Shown here: positions 24,667 to 34,455 of the stretch, piece after piece
Numbering within the stretch: the first letter of the stretch is position 1
Layout: every line of letters starts with the position of its first letter
Source: a virus
Virus record (IMG/VR): IMGVR_UViG_3300009503_000022
Coordinates: 1-64,000 of that record
Length of the DNA: 64,000 nucleotides
Direction: 5' to 3' (one strand)
The notes under the pieces: model-generated
The model's input: only the letters and a program-made list of their open reading frames with translations
Told to the model about the DNA's origin: nothing
Database searches by the model: none
Made by a program: the position numbers and the translations under genes

Positions 24667-25689
24667 TTATAATATATCCTCTTCCTTTCTATTTTCCTTC
24701 TGTTTAAGTTCTGCTTCAAATTCTAATGATTTAATTAATTCTTCCTTTAATTCATTTATATCTTTAATAGCATTCTTCATCTTTTCCTTTCCAATAAATT
24801 GCCATTTTTTAAATGTATAAGTTTTACCATTTAATTTAATTATTTCCTTAGATAAAGCAGCATCAAATATTTCACTATCATTATCTATTCCCGTATTAAA
24901 ATTTAATAAAAATTCTGCTTCTCTATATGGACAAGCACATTTGTTCTTAACAACTTCTGCATGAACTATATGACCTATTATATTACCATTTTTATCCGTT
25001 ATTGACGATTTACTCACTTTTTGAACTCTAATTCTCATAGATGAATAAAATTTTAATGCTCTTCCACCTGTAGTTATTTCTGGATTTCCCCACATCTGAC
25101 CTATTTTCTCTCTAATTTGATTTACAAATATAACTACAGTTTTACTTTTACTAGCTATACCTGTCAATTTTCGCATTGCTTTAGACATTAATCTAGCGTG
25201 TAAACCAACATTAGCATCTTCCATATTACCTTCTAATTCAGCTTTAGGCACTAAAGCAGTAACAGAATCAATAACAATAATATCAAAAGATTTAGTTAAT
25301 AATAATTTTTCTAATACGTTTAAAGCTTGTTCGCCATAATCAGGTTGATAAAAATATAATTCGTCTGTATTAACTCCCAATTTTTGAGCCCATTTTTTAT
25401 TAAGCGAATGTTCTGCATCTATAAATGCAGCAATTCCACCTGCTTTTTGAGCTTGAGCAATTGCTATTAAACTAAGAGTAGTTTTCCCTCCACTTTCTGG
25501 ACCAAATATTTCTATTATTCTACCTCTAGGATAACCATTAATTCCAGTAGCAATATTTAAAGTTATTGATCCTGTAGAAATAACATCATATTCACCATAT
25601 TTATCGTCTTTTAACTTTACTACTTTAATACCTAATTCTTCTAATTCTTTTACAGTTTTCTCTATCTTTTTTTCTTTTTCGTTTGACAT
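24667..25689 (-). CDS. recA: RecA recombinase
   Basis: 340 residues, near the bacterial RecA length, with Walker A GPESGGKT (residues 63-70), DAEHSL, Walker B IIVIDSV, VNQIREK and TTGGRALKFY. It is much closer to bacterial RecA than to T4 UvsX. It drives strand exchange with the neighbouring Mre11-Rad50 set and RuvC. Confidence 0.95.
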   Translation of the reverse strand: MSNEKEKKIEKTVKELEELGIKVVKLKDDKYGEYDVISTGSITLNIATGINGYPRGRIIEIFGPESGGKTTLSLIAIAQAQKAGGIAAFIDAEHSLNKKWAQKLGVNTDELYFYQPDYGEQALNVLEKLLLTKSFDIIVIDSVTALVPKAELEGNMEDANVGLHARLMSKAMRKLTGIASKSKTVVIFVNQIREKIGQMWGNPEITTGGRALKFYSSMRIRVQKVSKSSITDKNGNIIGHIVHAEVVKNKCACPYREAEFLLNFNTGIDNDSEIFDAALSKEIIKLNGKTYTFKKWQFIGKEKMKNAIKDINELKEELIKSLEFEAELKQKENRKEEDIL

Positions 25690-25712
25690 TTTAATTACCT
25701 CAAATATCTTAA

Positions 25713-26243
25713 TTATTCATCAGTTCCTATATTCAATTTTGTCCCTTTTGCATCAGGATTTATTTTCAATTCGCCTCTCATAAACATTATACCCAATGTT
25801 GAAATTAATCTAGAAATATTTTTATTTGTCGATTCAAGATTAGCATACCTTGATTTAACTTTTGATTCAAAATCTTTAGCATCCAATAAATGATTCCTAG
25901 CAATTCTTATTTTTTCTAACTTATCTTTTAATTTATTATTTAATGCAGCATTTCTTTTATCCTGAGAACTTAATTCTTGAATTTCTTTATCATTAATCAT
26001 TAATCTTTCTTTTTCGCGCTCAAATTCTTCTTCTAAATCATTTAATTTCTTTTCTAAAATATTTCTATTAGAAATTGCATCTTCATATATACTTTGAACT
26101 CTATCCTTATAAGATTGTATTTTAACTAATTTTTTATTTATTACTTCAGTAGGATAAGATGAAGGTTCTATTAATTTTACTGCATACGTTTTTAATTCTT
26201 CACTTAACTTTTCATAATCTAATATTTTAAATTCATCTGACAT
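25713..26243 (-). CDS. Coiled-coil protein next to recA
   Basis: 176 residues, mostly helical, with a central coiled coil and a conserved-looking C-terminal FMRGELKINPDA. Position suggests a recombination or replication accessory. ATG 26243 has GGGAGGTAAAT. Not recognised. Confidence 0.65.
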   Translation of the reverse strand: MSDEFKILDYEKLSEELKTYAVKLIEPSSYPTEVINKKLVKIQSYKDRVQSIYEDAISNRNILEKKLNDLEEEFEREKERLMINDKEIQELSSQDKRNAALNNKLKDKLEKIRIARNHLLDAKDFESKVKSRYANLESTNKNISRLISTLGIMFMRGELKINPDAKGTKLNIGTDE

Positions 26244-26260
26244 ATTTACCTCCCTATTTA

Positions 26261-27016
26261 TTATACAAAATCATCATCTTTTTTATTTTTATTCTTTCTA
26301 TTTTGTTCAAATTCATCGTCGTCGTCCTCTTCTATTTCTTCCTCTTTACTATCTTCGTTATCGTCATCATCATCTATGTCTTCGTCTTCATCTTTTTCAT
26401 TATCATCTGTATCTTCATCAACATCTTCACTTTTATTATTTCCATCATCTTCTTCTACATCTTCATCTTCCTCATCATCATCAATATCTTCATCATCTTC
26501 TTCTATATCTTCATCATCATTTTCTTTTTCATTTAATTTTTTAGCTTTTTTCATAGCCTGTTCGTTCTTTTCTATATTTAATTTTATTCTCTCGATCTCT
26601 TTTTCTAAAGATTCATCATCTATATTATATGGTAATATTTCCATAACAGTATTAAATGTTATATCACCTTTTTTAATAGGTTTAACATATATCTTATATT
26701 TTTCATTAATAGAATCATCTAAATCATAATCACTTAAATCTTTCCTACCTGCTAATCCATATAACATGTGCTCACTATCAAAACGTATAATAGGTCTTTC
26801 TTCGTCATCTAATATAGTCCATAAAGTACCAAAAGCCATTGCTCCTTTATATTTTTTATTTAAAATATCAAAAAATAATGTTATACCTCCAGCAATACCA
26901 TTTTTACCCTCATAAAAAAACTTTTTATACTTCTTAAATCTAGCAACATAAATCTTTTCTGGCAAAATCATAAACTTCTTATTCTTTTCTTTACCTTTAT
27001 TTACATATATTTTCAT
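26261..27016 (-). CDS. Acidic-tailed protein, possible ssDNA-binding protein
   Basis: 251 residues. Residues 1-130 look like a beta-rich OB-type domain; residues 165-245 are almost entirely Asp and Glu. An OB-like domain with an acidic tail next to recA and the polymerase is the usual design of phage SSBs (as T4 gp32 or T7 gp2.5), but the fold is not proven. ATG 27016 has GGAGGTAAAT and a promoter-like element upstream. Confidence 0.6.
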   Translation of the reverse strand: MKIYVNKGKEKNKKFMILPEKIYVARFKKYKKFFYEGKNGIAGGITLFFDILNKKYKGAMAFGTLWTILDDEERPIIRFDSEHMLYGLAGRKDLSDYDLDDSINEKYKIYVKPIKKGDITFNTVMEILPYNIDDESLEKEIERIKLNIEKNEQAMKKAKKLNEKENDDEDIEEDDEDIDDDEEDEDVEEDDGNNKSEDVDEDTDDNEKDEDEDIDDDDDNEDSKEEEIEEDDDDEFEQNRKNKNKKDDDFV

Positions 27017-27052
27017 ATTTACCTCCTTTTTTAAAATCTTTTTATATTATAA

Positions 27053-27082
27053 TTATATACAAAAATTCTATTTTTTTTAACA
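27053..27082 (-). promoter_or_regulatory. Weak member of the TGT-extended promoter family
   Basis: On the minus strand TGTTAA, 18 bases ending TTTTTGT, then ATATAA. Spacing matches the stronger copies; it would drive the SSB-like and recA genes. Confidence 0.35.
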
Positions 27083-27083
27083 T

Positions 27084-27566
27084 CTAAATCTTATTATATA
27101 AAGAAACAAATCCATCATTATATACATAAAGTTCTATAATATCTGCTTTAACTGTATTAAGTATATAATTATTCCCATATATTTCTTTAAAAACAATAGC
27201 TTTAACTCCTGCATTTATCAATTGACCTAAACATAAATTACACGGAGAAACAATACAATATAAAATAGTATCTTTAGTAGATATACCATTTTTAGCACAC
27301 ATTAATATTGCGTTTATCTCTGCGTGAACTGCAATACACAATTCTAAACTTTTACCTGATTCAATATTTTTCTTGATTCTTAAACATTCCTTACAATGAG
27401 GATATTTACTTGGTGCTCCATTATATCCTGTAGATATTATTCTGTTATCTTTAACTAAAACTGCTCCTGTCTGTCTTCTTAAACACGTAGACATTTTCGC
27501 CATTTTTTCTGCAACTTCCATAAATATTTTATTAAACTCACATTGTCTATCCGTATTTTCAATCAT
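27084..27566 (-). CDS. dCMP deaminase
   Basis: 160 residues. Zinc site residues are HAEINAIL and SPCNLC, and the substrate loop is TGYNGAPSKYPHC, as in T4 Cd. Converts dCMP to dUMP, feeding ThyX, encoded directly upstream. Four bases separate the two genes. Confidence 0.9.
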   Translation of the reverse strand: MIENTDRQCEFNKIFMEVAEKMAKMSTCLRRQTGAVLVKDNRIISTGYNGAPSKYPHCKECLRIKKNIESGKSLELCIAVHAEINAILMCAKNGISTKDTILYCIVSPCNLCLGQLINAGVKAIVFKEIYGNNYILNTVKADIIELYVYNDGFVSLYNKI

Positions 27567-27569
27567 ATT

Positions 27570-29015
27570 TTACTTTTCTTTCAAAAGTTTTATATCTATC
27601 GAAGATAATTCGTCACTTTTTAATTCATTTCTAATTTCTTCAGAAGTAGGAATATATATACCCAATTGCTTCATAATTTTTTCTCTATCAGAACAAACTG
27701 TATTTATAGATGCATAATCTGAAACATCATCATCAACTTTATTTCGACCACAAGGTTTAAATAAACGTCCAAAACAATTACTTAAATAATAAGATTTTGC
27801 ATATTCACATTTATTCTTTAAATCACATGACGGAAAAAGATATTTCGCTAATAATGGAAATACTTTTTCTACTTCTTTTCTACATAACCAAGCAAAAGCA
27901 ACTGTAGCATCTGCTTCGCAATTATGTAAAGCACAATTCATAGTACAATACGAATTATGTTCTTCGACTTCTAAATTATATACTTTACCTGTATATTTTG
28001 AATTAAACTTTATTATACCACAAATCTTACTAATTTCATATTTTTTTGTAAATTTTTTATCTTGATCTATAATCGGAAATGCTACGAAATCTCCTTTATT
28101 TAATTCTTCAACTTTAATAAAATCTAATTTATTGTATATCTCATTATTTGAAATTTTATTAATAACTTCTTTTTTAATACCATATACTTTATGATTTCCT
28201 GTAATATTAAATGTATATAATTTAAAATTAGATGTATAACTTATATTATATATATCCGAATAACAATCATTACTTATAGTCTCTATAACTTTTTTAAATT
28301 CTCCTAAATGAGTTAAAACCCTTTCACCTATAGATATATCTTCAATATTCTTTAACCCATTTTCTGTTATTATCTTTGTCCCGGGCATCAAACAAAATTT
28401 CATTCTTTTAGACAACATATTTTGCAAAGCAGCAAAATTACAAGAAAAACTAAATGCATGAGTATTTGAAATTGGAAGTATACTTCTAGCAGATTGCCAA
28501 TTAGATATTCCTTGTTCAACTATCTTTTTATAAACATCCTTACATTTTTTAGCAGCTTCAATAAAATCTTTTCTTAATTCTTCGTTTTCCCAAATATCAT
28601 CATGAACAAAAAATCCAGCATCTAAATGAGAATTATCTCTAGTACCTCTACTAGAAAAAACAATACCAACTCTAGCTCTAGCTATTTGATCAAATGCCCA
28701 GCGAGGAATATTTTCTACAGCAAATGTAAAATGAGGAGCTTCTAATGCTAACGGTAACGCATTTCTTGTAAGAACGGCTTTAATCACTTCATATTTACCC
28801 TCAAGCGAAGTATCTTCCCATTTATCAATTTTTTTACCCCAACAAGATGTAGCTAATACATACATTGCTTTATATGGATTTCTAGAATAATCAATCAATT
28901 TAACAGAATCTTTCATTCCTGTAACTCCATTATAAAAAACTGTTTTAAATTCAGGATCTTCATCTGGAAGCGTACCCATTATTTTTCTTAATTTATTAAT
29001 ATCATTTTTATTCAT
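27570..29015 (-). CDS. thyX: ThyX-like flavin-dependent thymidylate synthase with intein
   Basis: 481 residues, of which 158 are an intein (residues 208-365). The exteins match ThyX: ALEAPHFTFAVENI, then ARARVGIVFSSRGTRD in place of the RHR..S signature, AARSILPIS-type helix (SARSILPISNT) and LSKRMKF-CEADATV. His of RHR is Ala, so catalysis or substrate could differ from ordinary ThyX. The intein sits in the conserved region near the substrate Arg. ATG 29015 has AAAGGAGGATTTA. Confidence 0.8.
   Translation of the reverse strand: MNKNDINKLRKIMGTLPDEDPEFKTVFYNGVTGMKDSVKLIDYSRNPYKAMYVLATSCWGKKIDKWEDTSLEGKYEVIKAVLTRNALPLALEAPHFTFAVENIPRWAFDQIARARVGIVFSSRGTRDNSHLDAGFFVHDDIWENEELRKDFIEAAKKCKDVYKKIVEQGISNWQSARSILPISNTHAFSFSCNFAALQNMLSKRMKFCLMPGTKIITENGLKNIEDISIGERVLTHLGEFKKVIETISNDCYSDIYNISYTSNFKLYTFNITGNHKVYGIKKEVINKISNNEIYNKLDFIKVEELNKGDFVAFPIIDQDKKFTKKYEISKICGIIKFNSKYTGKVYNLEVEEHNSYCTMNCALHNCEADATVAFAWLCRKEVEKVFPLLAKYLFPSCDLKNKCEYAKSYYLSNCFGRLFKPCGRNKVDDDVSDYASINTVCSDREKIMKQLGIYIPTSEEIRNELKSDELSSIDIKLLKEK
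27921..28394 (-). other. ThyX mini-intein
   Basis: Residues 208-365: CLMPGTKIITENG (block A), ITGNHKVYG (block B with His), EVEEHNSYCTMN, ending CALHN before Cys+1. Too small for a homing endonuclease. Confidence 0.85.
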
Positions 29016-29043
29016 TAAATCCTCCTTTTAAAATCTATATTTT

Positions 29044-32000
29044 TTATTTCCTTAATTTAATTATATAATTTTCATACAATTTTTTTAAATCTAAAACTCT
29101 TTGATCTCCATTACATTGCAATATTGGAACTCTACCTTTATTATCCTTCTTTAATTTTAAAACAACAAATCTATCTTTTCGTAATAATTCTTTATTATTT
29201 TTATACTCTTTATCCCAAGCAAAAAATGTTATTTTAGAATAATCATCCATCAAACTTATTACATACATATTTTTATTCTTTTTAGTTTTTCGCATCAAAA
29301 CACTTTCTATCATACCATATACATACGATTCTCCTTCGGCTAATTTACAAAATTCAGTAATAGACATTATATTTAATTTCTTAAAACATTTTTTAAAATC
29401 ATCTTTAAATATCTTATCAGACAAATAAACTTTTAATGCGTCAATTTCTAATTTCATAAGATCTTTTTTACTTAATTCTACAAAATTTTCTTCACTTTTT
29501 TTAATACTATAATATTCTTTTAATAACTCATTTCTATCATCAAAAGAATCAAATGCTCCAGAATAAATCAAATATTCTACTTTAGTTTTATTACATTTAA
29601 CTTTATCTAAAAAATCTTTAAAAGATTTAAATGGCCTCTTTTTTATTATTTCTTGTCCTAAATTACCAATATTTTTTATATGATTAAACCCATATATTAT
29701 TGTATTATCATCTAAAATAGAAAAATCTAACTGTGATCTATTAATATCTGGGTTCAAAACATTTATACCATTAATTCTAGCATAATTAATATAATCAGCA
29801 AGAAAACTAGTTGTATTTTTTCCTTCTTTGCCTCTTGGAGTATTATTTATCAAAGCAGTCATAAATTCTATAAAATAATATTTTTTAAGCCACATTTCTT
29901 GATAACTTATCATTGCATAACCACAAGAATGAGAATTATGAACTACAAATTCATTAGCGATATAACAATGATTAATATCTTCTACTTCAATATCGTATGT
30001 ATGTCTTTTACCACAATATTTTATTTCTTTTACTACATCTAAATCAAATATATTAAAATCTCTTAAAAATATAGTTATTTCCATACCCTTTTCTAATTCG
30101 GACAATTTTAACCAATTTCTAAACACTAAAAATTTATGATCTGCAGAACTTATTATCTGTCTATTATCTCGAGTTTTTAATACATAACATTTTTTAATTC
30201 CAGTATCGTAAACATTTTTTATTTTTACAGGTTTAAGCTTTCCATCAATATACGAACATATATATATACTTTTATTAGATGAATGAAATTTTTTATACAA
30301 TTCGCATATTTCTATTTCATCAACAATTCCTTTTTTAACATTAGTATAATACAATACCTTAGAATTTCCTGCTAAACATTTATTAAATCCATATTGAGAA
30401 AATGATGCCATTTCTTTCCATAAATTTTCTGCTTGTTCTCTTGTAATAAATTTAGTAGCATTATTTATAAATTTATCTTTATATGATTCTACCTCTGCAA
30501 ATCTTTTAGATTCTACCTCTGCAGATCTACCATATTTAACTAATGCTTTTCTAAATCTATTTGCTTCAACTAAATCAAAATTCGCGATTTTTTGAGCAAT
30601 TAACATAATAGATTCTTGATAAACTATTATTCCATAAGTTTCTTTCAATATATCTTCTAAACATTTTGGTATAGTATATTTCCCAGTAAACTTTCTTTTA
30701 GCAAAATCTTCGTGCATTCCTAATCTTAAAGGACCCGGTCTTAACAATGCATTCGTCGCAATTAATTCATTAAAATTACTTGGTTTAATTTTAGCAATCA
30801 AATCTCTAGCAATCCTCGATTCAAATTGAAATATTCCTACAGTATCTCCATTCCATATCTTTTTATAAACATTTATATCATTCAAATCTATAGAATCTAA
30901 ATTAATATCTTTATTATATCTTTGTTTTATTAATTTTAAAGTATCTCTTATAACAGACAAATTAGTTAATCCCAAAATATCAAATTTAACAAATCCTAAT
31001 TTAGATAATTCGTGATAATCAGACCCTTCTTGCCAAGCACTTAATATATTATTTTTTTGTGTCATCAATGCAATATTTTCACTTAAATTTCTATCTGATA
31101 TAATTATTCCTGCTGCATGCCTACTTATATTTCTAATTTTTCCTCTTAACTTTTCCAATATTTTTTTAACTTCAGGATATTTATCAAAATAATCCTTAAC
31201 TTCAGGAAAATTATTTTCTATTTCCTCTATTGTCATATCGTCACTATCAGACGTCAATACATCTCTAGTTAATCTTAAAGATTCTATTAAAGGTATATTT
31301 AACACTCTACCTATATCTAAAATTGCACTTCTTGTTTTAAAAAATCCATAAGTACCTATTGCACAAGTTTTTTCTTTAGAAAATCTATTAAAAATATATT
31401 CAACAACTTTATCTCTATCATCAGAAGAAAAATCTACATCAATATCTGGAGGATCCTCTCTACCTTCGCTCATAAATCTTTCAAATAATAACCCATATTT
31501 AATAGGATCTAATCCTGTAATATTTAATAAATAACAAACAAGAGATCCTGCACCTGATCCTCGTGCTTTTCCTACATAAATATTATTTCTTTTAGCCCAA
31601 TTAATTATATCTTCTAAAATTAAAAAATAACCAACAAACCCTAATTTTTTAATAATCCCTTCTTCATATTTAACTCTATCTCTATATATTTTTTTAGTTT
31701 TTTCATCTAATTTATCAAAACCTTTTTCTTTCCAGCCTTTCACTAATTTATTATGAAAAATCTCTTCATCATTATCATATAATTTAGGTAATTTAATAGA
31801 AGTATCTAATTCGATATTTTCTACTTTATCAATTATTTCTCTTACGTTTTTAACAGAATCTTTATAAACTTCTTCTGTAAAATATTCATTTTCATAAAAA
31901 TCTTTAAATGATCTATACATTTCAAACTGATTTTTATAATATAAATCTTTAGACTTAAATTGCCATATTTCATCAGGATTTTTTTCTTTATCTTTCATCG

Positions 32001-33267
32001 TTTTATTATCTCTTATCATTAACAATATATCGTGAATTTTACTATCTTCTTTTTCGATATAATGACAATCATTAGTAATAACAGTTTTTATTCCAAGTTC
32101 TTTTGCTAATTTACACAATAATTTATTAATAATAATCTGTTCTTTTAAATCTATTAATAACAACTCTATATACAAATCATCTCCGAATATTTGTTTATAA
32201 TTTAATGCTATTTCTTTTGCCTTATCATAATTATTTTTTGATAACTCAGTAGATATCTCTCCACCTAAACAACTAGTTAAACAAATTAATCCTTCGGAAT
32301 GTTTCTTTATAAATTCTATATCAGTTCTTGGCTTAAAATAAAATCCATTAATCCAAGCATCTGAAGAAATCTTAATTAAATTATTAAAACCTATTTTATT
32401 TTTAACTAAAAGTATAATATGATTATTTTTTTTAAATAATTTATAATCTTCACTTTTAACATTATCCTTATATTCTAACTTATTACGATAATTATTTATA
32501 TATAATTCGCATCCAAAAATAGGTTTTATTCCATATTTTTTTGCTTCAAAATATTGTCTTATCCATCCACCAATTTGACCATGATCTGTTATACTACATA
32601 CATCTAACTTATTATTATAAGCAAATCTAACATATTCTTCAGGAGAACATAAACCATCTCTAATAGAATAAATACTATGACAATGTAATTGTACAAATTT
32701 ATTCCTATTATTTTTTATTTCGTCAATTTTATCTTTTATATTTAAAAGTTGTTTAGAATATTCTTCTATTTTCATTTTTCCATAATTACAAAAACTTGGA
32801 TGATAAATAGAATAATATAAAATACCTTTTTCTACTTTTAACTCATTATTTTCTTTTAATCCAAAATAATTAGAAGCAAATTTACCTACAGTTATTATTA
32901 TTTTAGGCCTAACTATTTCTATTTCTCTTAATAAAAAATCTTTACAATTTTCTAATATATCATCTGAAGGCATAACATTATTCTTAGTAGAACATTTTAC
33001 AAGATTAGTTACATAAATATCTTCAAAATCTAAACCTACATTTTTTAACATAGATTCAAATATTGGTCTTATTTTATCATCTAAAAAAATTTTATTATTT
33101 ATTCCTCTATTATCTCGATAACAAGAAGGATTCTGTGCTATAAACATTATATCTGCTTTTTCATTTCCAGAATATTCTACTATTTCTTCATTTACTTTTA
33201 TAGATATTTTAATTTTACATTTTTTACAATTTCTACATTCTTCGTATATATTTTTAATATCATTCAT
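29044..33267 (-). CDS. dnaE: DNA polymerase III alpha subunit with N-terminal UDG-like domain and intein
   Basis: 1407 residues. Residues 1-175 are a family 4-like uracil-DNA glycosylase domain: CRNCKKC, IAQNPS, VKC...ENC with 15 residues between, and YHPSF, the pattern of an Fe-S UDG. A PHP domain follows (QLHCHSIYSIRDG, SITDHG), then the polymerase core with catalytic PPDIDVDF (residues 606-613), and a C-terminal OB domain. Residues 964-1111 are an intein after YGFNK. No beta-clamp or tau genes are visible here, so the phage may use host ones. It overlaps the methyltransferase gene by four bases. Confidence 0.92.
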   Translation of the reverse strand: MNDIKNIYEECRNCKKCKIKISIKVNEEIVEYSGNEKADIMFIAQNPSCYRDNRGINNKIFLDDKIRPIFESMLKNVGLDFEDIYVTNLVKCSTKNNVMPSDDILENCKDFLLREIEIVRPKIIITVGKFASNYFGLKENNELKVEKGILYYSIYHPSFCNYGKMKIEEYSKQLLNIKDKIDEIKNNRNKFVQLHCHSIYSIRDGLCSPEEYVRFAYNNKLDVCSITDHGQIGGWIRQYFEAKKYGIKPIFGCELYINNYRNKLEYKDNVKSEDYKLFKKNNHIILLVKNKIGFNNLIKISSDAWINGFYFKPRTDIEFIKKHSEGLICLTSCLGGEISTELSKNNYDKAKEIALNYKQIFGDDLYIELLLIDLKEQIIINKLLCKLAKELGIKTVITNDCHYIEKEDSKIHDILLMIRDNKTMKDKEKNPDEIWQFKSKDLYYKNQFEMYRSFKDFYENEYFTEEVYKDSVKNVREIIDKVENIELDTSIKLPKLYDNDEEIFHNKLVKGWKEKGFDKLDEKTKKIYRDRVKYEEGIIKKLGFVGYFLILEDIINWAKRNNIYVGKARGSGAGSLVCYLLNITGLDPIKYGLLFERFMSEGREDPPDIDVDFSSDDRDKVVEYIFNRFSKEKTCAIGTYGFFKTRSAILDIGRVLNIPLIESLRLTRDVLTSDSDDMTIEEIENNFPEVKDYFDKYPEVKKILEKLRGKIRNISRHAAGIIISDRNLSENIALMTQKNNILSAWQEGSDYHELSKLGFVKFDILGLTNLSVIRDTLKLIKQRYNKDINLDSIDLNDINVYKKIWNGDTVGIFQFESRIARDLIAKIKPSNFNELIATNALLRPGPLRLGMHEDFAKRKFTGKYTIPKCLEDILKETYGIIVYQESIMLIAQKIANFDLVEANRFRKALVKYGRSAEVESKRFAEVESYKDKFINNATKFITREQAENLWKEMASFSQYGFNKCLAGNSKVLYYTNVKKGIVDEIEICELYKKFHSSNKSIYICSYIDGKLKPVKIKNVYDTGIKKCYVLKTRDNRQIISSADHKFLVFRNWLKLSELEKGMEITIFLRDFNIFDLDVVKEIKYCGKRHTYDIEVEDINHCYIANEFVVHNSHSCGYAMISYQEMWLKKYYFIEFMTALINNTPRGKEGKNTTSFLADYINYARINGINVLNPDINRSQLDFSILDDNTIIYGFNHIKNIGNLGQEIIKKRPFKSFKDFLDKVKCNKTKVEYLIYSGAFDSFDDRNELLKEYYSIKKSEENFVELSKKDLMKLEIDALKVYLSDKIFKDDFKKCFKKLNIMSITEFCKLAEGESYVYGMIESVLMRKTKKNKNMYVISLMDDYSKITFFAWDKEYKNNKELLRKDRFVVLKLKKDNKGRVPILQCNGDQRVLDLKKLYENYIIKLRK
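29935..30378 (-). other. DnaE mini-intein
   Basis: 148 residues: CLAGNSKVLYY (block A), SADHKFLVF (block B), YDIEVEDINHCYIANEFVVHN at the end, next residue Ser. The insertion is three residues after the Y-C junction used by the cyanobacterial split DnaE intein. Confidence 0.88.
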
Positions 33268-33992
33268 TTTTTTAAAAATATTTTAGGTCTATCATTCCAA
33301 AAACAAACTGGTAATTTATTACAATACATATTTATTTCTTTCAAAAATAACTTAGACATCTGTCTAGGACTATATACATTATTCGAATAATAATACTCTT
33401 TAAAATGACCATAAGCACAAAATTTAAACGTATTATTAATCACTAAATATTTATTACAAACATTTAATAATTGATGTAATAAATCTATAGGATATTCAAT
33501 ATGTTCAAACAATTCTAACAAAAAAATTACATCATATTTTCTTTCAAATACATCTTTTTCATTATTTAATATCTCTATATCATTATTTTTAATTTTATTA
33601 AAATATATTTTTTGTATAGAATTATCTAAATTATAATAATATACTTTTGAATTTTTAAAAAGATCACTTATTAAATTTGTAGTTAATCCAATTCCTACGC
33701 CATAATCTAATATAGATTTTATATCTTCATTTTTTAAAACACTATAAGTTTTTAATACAGTATCTTTAGAAAATCTAACAAAACATCTTAAAGCAGCATA
33801 TAAATAAATATCTTTAAAATATATACTAAAATCTTTATAACCATTACCTTTACACCAATAATCATCAATAGAATTTTCTAACTCTTCTACGTCTTTAATA
33901 CTCAAATTCTTATTTAAAAATATATTAATATTATTCAATAAGTCTTTATATTTATATTTATTTAAAATTTCGTTCATATTTATATCATTCAT
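33264..33992 (-). CDS. Class I SAM-dependent methyltransferase
   Basis: 242 residues from ATG 33992 (the TTG at 34010 is the alternative). SAM motif ILDYGVGIGLTTNLI and the following VIFLLELFEHI are clear; no DPPY motif, so not an amino-MTase for DNA. Its place at the end of the nucleotide cluster suggests a small molecule or modified base as substrate. Confidence 0.75.
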   Translation of the reverse strand: MNDINMNEILNKYKYKDLLNNINIFLNKNLSIKDVEELENSIDDYWCKGNGYKDFSIYFKDIYLYAALRCFVRFSKDTVLKTYSVLKNEDIKSILDYGVGIGLTTNLISDLFKNSKVYYYNLDNSIQKIYFNKIKNNDIEILNNEKDVFERKYDVIFLLELFEHIEYPIDLLHQLLNVCNKYLVINNTFKFCAYGHFKEYYYSNNVYSPRQMSKLFLKEINMYCNKLPVCFWNDRPKIFLKK

Positions 33993-34449
33993 ATTTATGT
34001 AATGATCCAAATATACATATTATATCATTACAATATTTTATTTTTAAAGATTTAGACAAATCTTTTAAAATCCAACTAACTATAGACACATCTTGTTTTA
34101 ATTTCTTAATATCACAACTTCTCCAATAACTTATAACTCTAAGTTTTTTTGAATCAAATATAAATTGTAAAAATGAAATACACATATATATATTTTTCTC
34201 ATAATCTAAAAATCTCAAAACACATTGTCTAGTATCTATATTATTCTTCAAAAAATTTACTAAATAATTTTTATTTTTTAAATATTGCGATTTAATAGAT
34301 TTAAATTCTCTTTTATCACCAACTACTTTATTAATAAGTTTTAATTTCGTACTATATCCTATAATTTCTTTAGTTAATAAATTATTCCTATATATATTAT
34401 TACCATAAAGTTCTAAATCATTATAAATAGATATATAATCTTTTTTCAT
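33985..34449 (-). CDS. Short ThyA-fold (thymidylate synthase/hydroxymethylase-like) protein
   Basis: 154 residues, against about 264 for ThyA. By-eye alignment with E. coli ThyA from Cys146 on is good: Cys90 then 20 residues to YWRSCD (QRSCD in ThyA), and GSLHKYE for the DTHLY end. Asn177 of ThyA, which selects dUMP, falls at Asp120 allowing one gap; Asp at this place is what marks T4 dCMP hydroxymethylase. The N-terminal third of ThyA is absent. It may methylate or hydroxymethylate a pyrimidine, or be a structural relic. Confidence 0.55.
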   Translation of the reverse strand: MKKDYISIYNDLELYGNNIYRNNLLTKEIIGYSTKLKLINKVVGDKREFKSIKSQYLKNKNYLVNFLKNNIDTRQCVLRFLDYEKNIYMCISFLQFIFDSKKLRVISYWRSCDIKKLKQDVSIVSWILKDLSKSLKIKYCNDIICIFGSLHKYE

Positions 34450-34455
34450 AATCTA

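Noticed and set aside
26376-26729. Serine-rich plus-strand ORF
   Set aside because: Antisense of the Asp/Glu-rich tail; low complexity and no ribosome site.
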